A DNA stretch of 64,000 bases from Epiperipatus broadwayi (GCA_028023455.1 JAQFVV010006624.1:372001-436000), one strand, 5' to 3'; positions 41,400 to 53,815 are shown, counted from the first letter of the stretch. The notes: generated by a model from the letters alone, not told the origin. Translations and numbers: made by a program.

Positions 41400-43700
41400 T
41401 CAAAATGACAAAAATATTTTTTGTCAACCATCACTGCTGGACAAAAAGCTATATTCAGTGGGCAGTTGGTGTTTTGGAAAAAACAAATTATACTGGCATC
41501 CCTCTTCATTGATGGGCAATTCTACACAAGCACCACAATGTTGATGAAAATTCATCATCCCTTTAAAGAGAAATTACAGAAAGGTACAGCACGACAAGTA
41601 AGACATAATTACAGCATAAACAGTGATGGACTACATGGGATTACAGAAGCAAAGATTCTCCAAAAGTTAAAATACATTCCCGATAAGATGCACCTGGGAT
41701 CACATGTGGTGCCTAAATTCATGTTCCAGCACCTCAGTCACTTCACCATTCCAATAATTAAAATCACAATTGATGAACTTTTTAAGAGATGCAGGGATAT
41801 ACAAAGCCTTTATCCAATCTCACTGGTGCCTTTTGTGAAAAAGCATCTCCACAGATATTAATCTGATGTCGACCCCATTATTGATCAAGGTCATTGAGGG
41901 ATTAATCAAAGACCACATACAGGAAGTTATATAGAAGCATATATCTTTGCAGTTCACCAAGAAGGATTCCTCGAATGTGAACATGGTATCCCAACTTAAG
42001 CTTACAATTGATTACATCAGAACATCAAGAAAGGTTGGGCTGATTGCTATCCAATTAGATATCTCAGCAGCATTCAACTCAGTCAGAATAAATACCCATC
42101 TTGAAATCCTAATCTGTTACTCAGTCCCCAAGGTGTTTATTACAATCATAGAGAACTTTATTACTGACACTCAATGAAAAGATTTACATGGGATTTAGGC
42201 CCTTTCTATCCCTCAAGGCTTCCCATTGAGTGCTCTCCTGTTTTAGGCCCTTTCTATCCCTCAAGGCTTCCCATTGAGTGCTCTCCTGTTCATCATCTAT
42301 ATAAACCCTCTTCTTGAAAGTATTGAAGCAAATCTCCCAGGACTGTATATTCCTCCAATTAAGAAAATAGTTAGACATCTGTCCTACATGGACGATATAC
42401 TAGTGATTCTCCCATCTGAAAAACATACTAAGACTATAAGAGGTGATAGACGAATACTTAAAAATATTTTGGCTTAAAATTTAATCTGAGCAACTCTATG
42501 GGTTGGAAATCGATCTTGGGACAAATGGTTACCTCAAGATTTGTGGCCAAGCCACAAAAATTTCTTGCCTTCCCAATGCACTTGTCATCAGTCTCAATGA
42601 GGAGCAATATCCAAAAATCTCTGCTAGAAGCAACCAAAAAGATAACTACTTCTTTATCTGGAATATATCTTTCCATTTACAGCAAGGTCACACTTCTAAA
42701 TATGATGGCATTGATTAAGATAAATTACTATCTTCCTGTGATTAAACCCACCAAACACTATATATATTGAGGATTGTGTCCCTATGTTCTGGGCTGTTCT
42801 GGAGGAAGCAAGCAGTAGCAATAAGCTATAGATGGCTGCAACAGCCCAGAGCCATTAATGGAATGAAAAAATCCTTAAACTCATTATTCCAACAGACCAG
42901 CCTCCACCAATACAGAGGCTGCATCTTCAATTAAATGACCTCATGAAATGGATAACAATTGATAAAGACACATTCCAAAACAAGTTAACACATTGGCAGA
43001 CCTTTGGTATGAAATCCACTAAATTAAAAGTTCACCTCTTGAGTCTAGGCCTCTCAAATGATAAATTAATAAAGAAATTTTAAAAAATGGAGCTTGGAAT
43101 CCAAATATCCAGATTATCTAATAAAAATCAATGTCAATACATTAATTACCTAATGAGTTTTTGGTTAATAAAAATGTGAAATGAATTGAATGAATCTGCA
43201 CAATTTGTAAAAGAGAAGATGACACCATAAACCATTTCAGGTTCAGATGTGTCCAGCTAATGCAGCTCAAAAATATTAATGAATTGGATCAAGGTAAATA
43301 AAGCTAAATTATCTAATCTAAAAGACAGTATCAGAAAGGGATCACACCCAGAAATTAGACTGATGCTAATTCTAGATCATTTGATATGGCTTACTAGATG
43401 TAAGCTAGCATTTAATCCTGATAAATTTGATCCTATTGCCTTCATGCAGAAAAAATTAAAGCTGATCTGCAAAAACAAGAGATGATTTTCTCTATGACAT
43501 GGGACATGTTGGATTTAGACTTACCATGTCCCCAACCAATGACAGGATGTTCCTAAAAGGGGAAAGAGAAGAAGGAAAGGCTAAAGTCTGTAATTCCAAA
43601 TGAAGGAAAACAAAACCATATTAAATAAAATATATCCCAAAGATCTACACAGCAACTGTGCCAATGGTGAAGAGGTAAAGGGACTGATGATTAAAAGATA
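41400..43700 (+). mobile_element. Second, distinct LINE (clade not assigned)
   Basis: The 146-codon frame at 41421-41861 is the region before reverse transcriptase. Palm motif A follows (AIQLDISAAFNSV, about 42048-42085), then motif B (PQGFPLSALLF, about 42205-42285, disturbed by a 48-base duplication), then catalytic YMDDILVIL near 42383-42410. Near the 3' end is a CX2CX9HX5C zinc motif (CTICKREDD...HFRFRC, about 43197-43250), a C-terminal feature of several LINE groups (Jockey/CR1/R-type). The text differs from the RTE copies in this window. Several frameshifts and stops make it inactive. Confidence 0.7.
42194..42289 (+). repeat. 48-bp perfect tandem duplication inside the LINE reverse transcriptase
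   Basis: The unit beginning tttaggccctttctatccct occurs at 42194 and 42242 without mismatch. It contains the QG-PLSALL motif B codons. The unit is a multiple of three, so it would insert 16 residues in frame. The minus-strand frame 42184-42378 is produced by this repeat. Confidence 0.9.
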
Positions 43701-43829
43701 ACACGATCAGCCTGGAGAATTAAATTTAAAACTATATTTTAGAATATCATAACTGTTAATGTAATAACTTAGTTATAATAAATTATTTGAAGAAAAAAAA
43801 ATACTAGTTGATATTGTCAATTTTAATCT

Positions 43830-45560
43830 AGTTTCTCTAATCCATAATCTCTTTTTTTTAAAAATAGGACTATCAAACTTCTTTATTTCAACTATGAATG
43901 TCCTATATGATCTGTTTTTAGGTGTACTACAATGTCTTGGCATTCAGTTTAAGACCTCATCTGTTATGATTTCTTATAATTATATGTTCAGTCCAGCATC
44001 ATTTCAGTTTTTTAATTCTTTCAATATTGTCAGGGACAACTATTTGTCTTCTCACCTATGTATTTTTTTTATTTCTGTTAGCATATAGATTTGCATACTT
44101 CATAGTGTGGTCTGAAGCCTTTCTCTATTGTTCTTCTATTTATTATTCAAATTTCACATTAATAATTAAGAATTAATAAAACCTATTTATTAAAAATCTT
44201 TTTCAATCATACAGCCAATTTTTTTTAATATTATATCTAGTAATCTCTCTATTCAAGTTTAATTCTATGATTAAGTCCACCTATTATGTTTCCCTCTGTA
44301 TTAATTATCTGAGAAGCATTTATAATTTTATTTGTAACTTATGATTATCATTCTTTATTATATTTTTGGGAAAAAAAATCCTTGAGTTTTACTTTATTAT
44401 TTTTTAATATTTATTTTCATTTGTTAATTCCTGACGTTTTCTAAAAAAAAAAAAACAAAAACATTATTTGCAAAAACAACCACTTTATCCCCAAAATCGA
44501 GATTATTTAAATAATCTATTAGATTTGCATTTTTGTCCACAATTTTTTTTTTTTGTAAAATTGCTAAAAATGTTTGAAGTTATCGCTCTATCTTAATGAT
44601 AATTCTCTTTAGCTAAACACTGCTCTTGAATTTTAATAAATACTCTTCAGAATATGACCATATCCTCGATTTATTAATGACTCACAAACTTTATTGCAGC
44701 GTTTCCCTACATTTGTCTTTGGGGAGCAGCAAATGACCTAGAAAAATTTCACGAACGACAAGTTTACAAAATAAGGTGTACGGTAAAAGTTTTACTTATT
44801 TAGAGTATCGATTACAAATAAATAAAAACTACGCCAAAAGATCTATTAGTAGGCTGATTGATATTTTCATTTTGTTTTCCTTTGTCGGGATCATCGACAT
44901 TAACATGATTTTTTTTATAAAGAAAATAGAATGTTGCACCATTTTGAAGAGGATCTAAAAAAAAGTTTTAAATAAAATTTTGTGAAATATTTATTTTAAA
45001 ATTCTACCGAACTCAACGACAGATTTAAGAAAACAACACTTTTCCTATTTTTACCTAAACGAATTGATGAAACAATGCATTCATAACCACCTTACTCGCT
45101 GCCCTGGTTTTATGCGTCACGCCGACTCAGATACCTCCCGATGCAATACTTTTTTCTTGTTTGCGTTAATCGACATAAATTTGATCATCATGATTCATTT
45201 TTGCATGAATGCCGACGACCGGCACAAAAAAAAAATACAGACGGTGCCGGTTCGTGAACCGTTTGAATCCAATTTTATTTGTTTTTTCTATAATTTTTTT
45301 CAATACTTGGATGTGATCATTGTGTTAAAACCAGTTTTAAATCCAGCTTGCTCTTTTAGGTGATTCAAATGCAATGTTCGCTGTAGACAATTGTAATTAT
45401 CTTGGTAAAGATTTTGTATAGAAGCTAGTAATCATCTTTCTTAAAAATCAAAATTACTACTAAATTTTTTTAATTATCTGATATATCTTTACGACTTAAC
45501 ATTTGGTATATTATTTTGGCAACGTTTTTTCTATTTTTACATCATCTTATTTTAAGATAT
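43830..45560 (-). mobile_element. RTE-type LINE, minus strand, decayed and interrupted
   Basis: Read on the minus strand, text from about 44060 to 43880 parallels the C-terminal part of the other RTE copies, and 44480-44100 parallels the thumb. At about 45270-45420 the plus strand carries 'tttttctataa', 'tgtgatcattgtg' and 'aaatccagcttgctc', which line up with 27790-27865 of the better preserved copy. A block at about 44700-45265 replaces the palm motif A region. Heavy decay prevents any continuous frame. Confidence 0.55.
44700..45265. other. Foreign block within the LINE, GC-richer, unassigned
   Basis: This block is compositionally distinct (several CG dinucleotides; text such as 'cgacgaccggcac' and 'ggttcgtgaaccg') and has no counterpart in the other LINE copies. 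Its left edge, CAGCGTTTCCC, resembles hAT transposon ends (CAGTGTTTCCC), but the right edge does not mirror it. The 99-codon frame 45064-45363 spans the right junction and is not a gene. It is possibly a truncated DNA transposon. Confidence 0.35.
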
Positions 45561-45569
45561 CCACATTAA

Positions 45570-45715
45570 TTCCATCATTTATTCCCTACTTTATAGATTT
45601 AAGTGTGAATAAATTAAATCAAACCAATCAACAATCTTCTATTTTAAAAACAGCCCCTTTAATTTCAGTATATAAATAAAACATATGTTCTTTATAAATC
45701 TTGATTATATGACCT
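45570..45715. other. Short AT-rich spacer
   Basis: No feature could be supported. Confidence 0.3.
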
Positions 45716-45721
45716 AATATA

Positions 45722-45851
45722 AAATAAATAAATAATTATATAAGATTCTAACGTTTCGACTATAATTTTTTATAGTTTGTTGCTTAATAAAGACTATTAA
45801 AAATATAGTCAAAACGTTGGAATTAAATATATATAGATTATTTATTTATTT
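45722..45851. repeat. Inverted-repeat hairpin element
   Basis: The left arm (about 45723-45765: aaataaataattatata, then attctaacgttt, then cgactata) is reverse-complemented, imperfectly, at about 45803-45851. The spacer is about 37 bases. It is non-coding and MITE-like. Confidence 0.6.
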
Positions 45852-45954
45852 GATAATAGTTCATATAATAGAACAAGACTTATAAAGAAGTGCACTTGAT
45901 TTATTTATATATTAGATTTATATATATATATCTAATTTCTTTATTCAATTCAAA

Positions 45955-48900
45955 AGATGTACTCAGACTGTCATTTGATGACGACATTTTATTAGATATT
46001 TGCAACTGCAGATCACTTTCAAGTGAAGGAAGATTGCAAGAATTGGAAGAACTATTTAATATTAAATGGGTCATTATTGAAGTTTGTGAAGTCAGAAGAA
46101 AAAGTGAAGAGACAATTGATTTAAAAAGTGGATATGTAGTATATAACAAAGGCACAATCATTGGAAGTACATGTTGTAACAATCCAGAGAATAAAGAGAC
46201 TTAACGTATCTACACTACGGGGCGCCACTAGGCATTTGAACCTAGAAAATTTATAAAGTAGGCAGATACGTAAGTTAAAAAAAAAATATTTTATATATTT
46301 TGATTCTGGTCATTAGCCCATTGTGACTAGCTCAGTGGAATAGCAGAGATTTGTATTTTATAATAAATTCTTATCTAAGAATATATAAAAAGGAATAAAA
46401 TAAGCCACTGCCAGTAATTATATACACAAACATTTATTTATGCACATATATAATATTTAAAATTGTTTTAGTATCAGTTTTACATTTTAAAATTTAATTT
46501 ACATTTTTAACTTTGATTTTAATTTACATTTAATTTTTATAAGTTTACATTTTAATTTTTATAAGTTTGCACAGATGGATTTATAAAAGTTTGTTTTATA
46601 ATGTTGAGTATTGATCATCTGCATAGATTCCACAGTTAAAAACATCTCGAAATAAACATAACCAATCAAAATACAAAGTCATTGATACTGTCAATTGCAG
46701 AGAGAATACAAGAAACCCAGGCATTCATCATAAGATACTGCATTGACATCGATGACTTATATATTCTAACCAAATATGAAAACCACAACATAATTAACTG
46801 CTAACGAATCCATGCAACATCCATACCCAACTTAAATTTAATGCATTTTTATTTAGAGTGTCGAGTGTGAATAGACTACGTAGATTTGCATTTGAAAGAA
46901 AATATTCTATCCTTATTTAACCTTAGGCCAAAAGTTCACAGTCAAACCAACGTCAATCCATCTGATATATCGATGCATTCAATGTAACATGAATATGGCA
47001 GCACAAAAGGTTAAGAGAAGAAATTGCCTCTTGTCAGATAGGAATACCACATCTATCTGATGAGAAGAGCACTAAAAAAAAACTCCATAGGAAAGGACTG
47101 CGGTCATTTTGCCGACTTACGATCGCATTCCATAGGCAAAAAGGAAGTGTGTGGCATATAAAGCGATTCTGCCAGTAGCGAATCTCGTACTACATCTACT
47201 AATTACACCAATATATCCAATCCATTGACCTAATTTAACTATGAAACAAATAACCTAAGATTACCCTCCCCTAATATAACTTTACAAATCTATATAGCCA
47301 TTCATGCCCGACTTAAGTTTAACATTTCTATAATTTAATTTAACGAAAAACAAAAATTATAAATAAAACTTAAAAGAACCAAAATAAAAAATAAATAAAT
47401 AAATGGAAATGATTAAAAAAAAGAAATACATCAATAAAAAGAATTAATAAGGAATTTAGTTTGGTCAGATAGGATTCTATTTCTATTTTTTTTTTAAATT
47501 CTGGGAAAGTTTATATTTTAAAGTTCTTAGTGTTTTCAAATTAATATTCATTTAAGTTCATAACATGCTTACGGTTTTAGAAATGTTCATTAGTTATCCG
47601 TTGCTTGCCATTTGGAATTCAGCGTTAAAATTCCTTGATGATCTGGTGGTCCTCAATATAGGAAAAGCGATGTTTTATTTTCTTATTTTTATAACAACTG
47701 AAGAAATTGAAAGTGCATCTTTCAATCCCTTCACCTCCGACTCTCCGACTTAACATATCTCAGTCTTCTCTTCAATTTTCTTCACTCACTCAAAATTTTA
47801 TTATCAAACTTTTTCTTTTATATGTAACTTTAGGATCCAATGGACATTACATCATCGATGATGATGATCCTTCCATTGAGGTTTGATTCCCCAATGGATC
47901 TCTTTCATTGGTCATTAGTTTCTATTGTTTTCCTATCTGACCGTTGCTTATACATTTAAATGCCAAGGGCTAATTCACTTGGACTAATTGAAATAATCAT
48001 TTCCATTTTTTCAATAACATTAATTAATTTGTTTTGTACAAACTTAGATACATTTTTATCTTTAAATCTTTTTAAGTCTTTGCTTTTAAAATACTTTTTC
48101 TATTTTTAATAAAGTTTCTTTTTTTAATAATTTTTTTCATCTGTGTGATTTTATATATATATGAGTTAAGTATAGAATTTTAATTTTCAATTTTTAATTC
48201 TTAATAAAGAAGTTTTATTTGTGAACTTATATTTTTTTCATGTTTACTAATAAAAAAATAAAGTGAGGTAGAACTCATTGTAAATAAAAAGTGGACAAAC
48301 AACATTGTGGAAAGTTATGGTATATTAGACAGAGTGATAAGATTAGTTATTCAACCTAACTACAGATATCAAATGCAGATAATTCAGATTTTTGCCTCAA
48401 CAAGTTCTCATTGTAATAAAGAAGTAGAGGATTTTTATATAGATGTACAAAAGGCCTTTGATCAGGACAAACAACATTTGAAAATTGTCATGAGAGACTA
48501 ATGCTAGAATGGTTAAGCAATTGTAAAAAAATGAAAGACTTGTGGACTTTCCAGAAGAAAAGTGTTATATTATGAATTAATTTTTTGAGAAAAATGTTAA
48601 ATGGAAATGGAGATAGTAAGCATCTAAATGAAGATACAGAAAAAATGCATTCATTCTGACAAACAGGAAATATGCATTTTAAGATTGCATGTTCTTAATA
48701 AATTCAACACAAGAAGTGATACAAGATTATTGAGATGTAAGATATATGTTAATGCAAAACTAGAAAAATAAAAATTATTAAGAAGTAAAACAATATTCAG
48801 AGATGATACTACTACTAATCTTCAAAAACATTCCAATGAGTTTAAATTAGAATTTGCAAATCATTTTCAAATATTAACAGATTTTGAACATGATTCAGAT

Positions 48901-51112
48901 TTAAACAAAATCAATAGGAATATAACTGATACACTTTTAAAATCTGCAGCAAAGATAACTGGTACAAAAATGGACCAGCAAAACTTCTAAGGACACAAGA
49001 TAATTTATGAAGAAAAGAATGAAGACGAAACTATATAAAAATCATGCATTAAGAATTTTGTAAAAGGATGGGAAAGAGAGTTAATAATGATATAAGAAAG
49101 TACCAATTTTAAACTAGTAAGAAAAGTTATAGAAGAGAATAAAAGTTTTAAAAGTACATTTTGGTATTGGTAGAAAACTTATTTTTGAAATAAGTAAAAA
49201 AATGGGACTACTACTAAAAAGAGAGATGATATCGTAAAATGTGTAGAAGAGTTGTATCAAGAATTATATAGCAATAAAGAACAAGGAAAACTCCCACAAC
49301 TATTATGTGTTCTGGATTATTCAGGATTTTAAATGAACAAGTGGGACATACAATTAAATTTATAAAGAAGGGAAAAGTTCCAGGTAATGTTGAAATTATA
49401 ATGATATTTTAAAAGAAGTAGGAAAAGAAATACTTTTGGTAAAGTTATTTACCAAATGTCTAAATAATAAAAATGTAACCCTAAAAGTTAAATAATAAAA
49501 ATGTACCAGATGATTGGAAGAATGCTGTATTAATACTAATATTTAAAAAGATGATGAAGAAGATGATCAGAAATTACTGACTTATCAGTCTTTTATCAAT
49601 TCTTTACAAAATATTTGACAAAATAATTACAACTCATCTGGAGCAAACTTTGGATCTTAACCAACCAAAAGAAACAGTTGCATGTAAAAGTCATTTTAGT
49701 GCAATGGATTATATTCAAATATGGGAAAGAGTTATAGAAAAGACAAGTGAGTATAAGTTCTCATTATGTTTTGGATTTTTAGATTATGAAAAGGCATTTG
49801 ATTCTATAAGCATTTCTTTGGGATTACAGCATTGGATTATCAAGGTGTACACCTAGGGAACACTATCATATTCTGAAGAATATTTATAAAAATACAACAA
49901 TAACAATTTACAGCAGTTTTGCAATATTCTTTACCTCCAAAACTTATTACAGCAGTTTTGCAATATGTACTTTATCTATTAAAATGAAAAACTAAAAAAA
50001 ATAAAAGTAAGTAAAGATTATTTAAGTCATCTAAATTTTGAAGATAATGTATTTTTTTTTTTGTGCAAATAATGCTTTAAAGTTTCAAAAATGTTGCAAG
50101 AGTTATCAGATGAAACAAGAAAGTAGGATTAAAGATAAATGTTAAAAAGTCTAAAGTAATGTTCAATTGATTATTTTAAAAGAAGATTAAGATTGATAAT
50201 AATAAGTTAAAAGAAGTTACCAATTACAAATACTTGGTCAAATTATTACTACTGATGGAAACATAATGGATAAAATTAATCATAGAAATAAACTTGGTTG
50301 GTATGTTTTTGATACAAATAACATAATATTAAGAGAGAATAATAATTTTAATAGCACTTGAATAACTTATTACTGCTTTGAATAGGTAACATTTAAGATT
50401 ATAATCAAATTATAGAACATGTTCTAAATATATTACTCAGAATTATTTTTGCAAGCAGACTCATTACGAGACGTTTTAATAAACTTGCAAAAAATATTAT
50501 TTTTGTCAGACTGAAAGAATAGATATTGATAAATAAAAAGTAAAATTGCTTGCAAAATTATTAAAAGGTCTTTTTATGAGTCTGTCTGCAAAAATAATTC
50601 TCATTAACAGAACGAAAATGTTCTGTAAAAGGAAATATGCCTATGTGTTTGTAAAGGAAGGTTTTTAGTAAACCTGTTTTATCAGTTTTTACTTATGGAT
50701 CTGAGTCTTGGATGTTTAACAAAAAAGCAATACAGAGACTTTATACCACTTAACAAAATATGGAGAGATGCATGCTAAGAGTAACCAGAAGGAATAGAAA
50801 ATGAAATATATGGGTGAGAGAACAAACTGTCACTGACATAACTGAAAGAATTAAGAGAATATAATGGAGTTGGGCTGGACATATTACTCTAAGAAATGAT
50901 AATAGGTGGACAGTTGAAATCTTAAACTGGATTCCAAGAGATTGACTGGATTCCAAGGGATTGTAAAAGACTTATATAGAAGCCACATGTGAGATGGATG
51001 GATAGAATAAGGAAGTGTGTTAGAGTAATGTGGACAAGAGATACTAGAGATTGGACAAGATAGATTGAATTTGGAGAGAACTTCATCATTAATAATTGAA
51101 AATGATGATGAT
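45955..51112 (+). mobile_element. Near-full-length RTE-type LINE split by a 2-kb insertion
   Basis: The endonuclease N-terminus lies at about 45990-46203 (NCRSLSSEGRLQELEELF, then EVRRKSEETIDLKSG: the Glu-containing EVR motif of apurinic-type endonucleases). The next segment resumes at about 48262 (ELIVNKKWTNNIVESYG, IIQIFAS, RDXNARM in the GDFNAR position, to about 48515). Linker sequence follows, then reverse transcriptase with motif A LDYEKAFDSI (about 49780-49810), thumb text (NKLGWY, about 50290), and a C-terminal region (about 50650-51080) ending in a short TGA-repeat tail near 51090-51112. RTE elements encode one protein with endonuclease plus reverse transcriptase, and this one has many stops. 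The minus-strand frames at 50750-51158 are shadows. Confidence 0.78.
46204..48258. other. Insertion within the LINE endonuclease, content unassigned
   Basis: This 2-kb block separates two parts of one endonuclease. The edge text 'aataaagaga' (46191) and 'aataaagtga' (48258) may be a degenerate target duplication. Near the left end, TTAACGTATCT and its approximate reverse complement AGATACGTAAGTTAA (46203 and 46265) form a short inverted pair. A tagctcagtgg (46329) resembles a tRNA A-box, but no B-box follows in the same sense. A patch at 46990-47220 is less AT-rich. No coding frame was recognised. Confidence 0.45.
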
Positions 51113-51129
51113 TCATTATTTCTGTATAA

Positions 51130-51655
51130 TGTTTAAAGTACTTTTCCACACATTTCATATCATCTCAATGTTTACTAATCTTTCATCTTTCTTTTTATTT
51201 AGAAATAACTTTTCTTCTAATTTCAAGATGTTGTTATGGTTTATGTTGTACTCCCTGTATCATATATGTTGAAAAGCACCAGTTTGAGAAGTTCTTGAAG
51301 ACTAGACAATAATCCTTAGTGATTTATGTAGACCTTCTTAAGTTAATCACTTTTTGTAAGATGCAAATGAAAAAAAAAACGAACTGTGTTTGCCAGTTCA
51401 GCCACAACTTTATTTTTTTATTATTCCCAGTGCTTCTCCTAGTTAGCAAATGAATAAATTAAAAATATTTTTTCTTGATTCTTTAGAATCCTGAGTAATC
51501 AAAAATCATTATTATATTTTTGCTAATTAGTTTTATAATATAATAAAAATTCCAAACTTCTAATTTCTTTTTTTTTACACCTGGACATCTCATTTTCCCA
51601 TATATTCAATAGATACCATTTCTTTCTGTGTTTTTTTTATACAATTTTTTACTAA
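51130..51655. other. AT-rich non-coding stretch
   Basis: Nothing supportable between the LINE tail and the MITE. Confidence 0.35.
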
Positions 51656-51658
51656 TTT

Positions 51659-51925
51659 TTAATATACAAATCAAAAAGCGTATGAAACACTTGAACGAGA
51701 GCTATAAAGATTCCAAAAATTATTATACGCTAAACGCTTTCGAGGTCATTTGCCTCATATTCATAGCGGTAATGCGAGATGCAGAACGAAGAAATAGGGC
51801 AAGGAAACAAAGAAGTATGCAAAGCGTATGCAAATGAGCTGGGTGGCGCTTAACGTATAATAATTTTTGGAATCTTTATAGCTTCTCGTTCAAGTGTTTC
51901 TTACGTTTTTTGATTTGTATATTAA
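51659..51925. mobile_element. MITE with about 76-bp terminal inverted repeats and TTAA flanks
   Basis: TTAA at 51659-51662 and 51922-51925 bracket a 259-base element beginning TATACAAATCAAAAA and ending with its reverse complement. The two arms (about 51663-51740 and 51846-51921) match over about 76 bases with a handful of mismatches and one indel, for example 'aaacacttgaacgaga' and 'gctataaagattcc'. The element is non-coding, and the 69-codon frame across it is a by-product. TTAA flanks are the hallmark of piggyBac-type insertion, although TTAA could also belong to the inverted repeat. Confidence 0.85.
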
Positions 51926-52018
51926 ACTATCAAGGGAGAAGTTTAAAATCCTTAATATTTTACTAATTTTTAATGAAATTGTAATAATTCATTTTTATTT
52001 AATTTAAGTCTAAAAATA

Positions 52019-52126
52019 TCAAGCATTGGTGGGCGAGAGGTCAGCACAGCCGCCTTAAAAGCAGTTGTCCCGGGTTAGCGGGTTTGCTTCCCGGCAGATG
52101 CTATGACACATGAGAAAAAAAAACAC
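52019..52126 (+). mobile_element. tRNA-derived SINE, copy 2, with 9-bp target duplication
   Basis: Flanked by CTAAAAATA at 52010-52018 and 52127-52135. The body has A-box-like ggcgagaggtcagc, the anticodon-arm-like 'ccttaaaag', B-box-like gggtttgcttccc (52080-52092), the family tail 'gatgctatgacacatga' and an A-run. It is close to the copy at 56934-57040. Confidence 0.85.
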
Positions 52127-53775
52127 CTAAAAATAAAATGTAATATATTTTGTAAAACCTATTTGTTAAAGATAATATTTATTTGCACTTATTGTCATAT
52201 TTTGCTTTAATATTTTTAATAGGTGAATTTGTATATATACACGCACACACACAAATATACTTAAAAGAATTCCATTTATTTTCATTTAATAATAAATATG
52301 CACAATCTATTTCACTATCAATACACTGTAGGTCATTAACTCTTATTAACTTTTTTTTATGCCTATAAACCTTACCAGCCTTCCTTACCATTCTAGCCTT
52401 TCTACCTACTAAAATCACTAACATGAAATATTTTATTTAAATGTTCATTTACAATTATAAAACTTAATATCTATAACTTTCCATGAGTATTTACAATTAT
52501 ATTTCCATATCTCATTGTTGCTTTTTTTAGACCATTGAATAAAATTCTAAATAGTTTCAGCAGAAAATTTACTAATACATTTGTGTTATTTATTTCTCGT
52601 GCAATTTTTATTAGAGAATCTGTGGTCCTCTTATTCATTTCGTTCATATCTGAACCATGTGTCAATTTATTAATATTTTAAAACAATTTTCTAAAAATTA
52701 GGAATATTAACTATAATATTGGCTTTCTTAATAGTTTTTATTCGTTCTAGATTTGCATTCACACGTATTTTGTACCTTATATTTTTTTAATCGATTATCA
52801 TTTCCTAAGTTGAACTATTAAGAACATTACTCTTTTGAAATACACAATTCCTGTTTGTCAAGATATAATCTAATTTTGGTGTAGGTAAATGTAAATAAGG
52901 ATTATTTTATTATGTAAATTTGTGCAGTCAGTAAATGAATAAATTATCTTAAACTACTCTGAAAATCTGCATATATCAGTCATATCAAATTATGCAAATG
53001 ATCAACAATTATGCATAAATGAGCTTTTGTATAAAAAGCCCTTCTAGGATTTAGGAAGATGCTATGTGTGTAATAAACTGTAAGGAAGTGTAATAAATGC
53101 CATTATGATTTGCATATTACAATGAAAGCTGATTGTCTGCTTACTGGTGATACAATTTATAATTAACTTTAACATATGTACGCATTGCAATTATACCCAA
53201 ATGGATGCTTGAAAAACTTTCATAAACTAACTTGTACTGCAATATTTTATATTTATCTGCCGCCCTTGTGTAAAAGAAGTTTATTTATAAACAGTAGAGA
53301 CTTAGAATGAAATTTATAATCGTTTTCTAATCATTATTCCTTTTGTATTGTTATTGATTATTAAATACATTTATTTTATTACTATAAAGTTGTACTAAAT
53401 TCGGTGCTTGTATTATAGATAAAGATCCCATTGTATGGCGCCATTTTCACGCTAAAACTATAAAATATGAACATTCATGGGCCGTTGATTTTAATAATTT
53501 TTCTGTGCTTTTTTGTAATGCGAAAATAAAAACTAAACAAAATCGTCTTTTATAAATATTTTTTATTAACGTATACAATTTAAATGATAATAATAAATGT
53601 AAAATAAAATCAACAAATTAAAATTTGATTCATGTTTTTCTATCGTATATTTTTTTAATTGTGTTATGGTTTTTTTTTATCAATTTTCTATCTGATATTT
53701 TTTTACTTGTTACGACTTTTTTTGTTGTTGTTTAACTAAAAAGTAATAATTTTAATAAAAGTAAAAGTTGTTACG

Positions 53776-53815
53776 GTTAGATTTAGGGTTAGTTTATGCT
53801 TAGGTTTAGGGTTAG
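53776..53815. repeat. Degenerate telomere-like TTAGGG repeats
   Basis: 'ggttagatttagggttag' and, after a short gap, 'taggtttagggttagtg' contain two exact and several near-exact TTAGGG/TTAGG units. Too short and imperfect to be a telomere, so at most an interstitial telomeric-like patch. Confidence 0.4.

Noticed and set aside
41138-41509. 123-codon minus-strand frame
   Set aside because: It is antisense to LINE endonuclease text and Cys/Phe/Ile-rich without domain signatures.
46329-46360. tRNA gene suggested by tagctcagtgg (A-box consensus)
   Set aside because: No B-box follows at the right distance on the same strand, and the only ggttcaaat-like box nearby (46225-46240) is on the opposite strand. 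No cloverleaf can be drawn.
53776-53815. True telomere or chromosome end
   Set aside because: Only a few imperfect TTAGGG units within ordinary internal sequence, flanked on both sides by LINE fragments.
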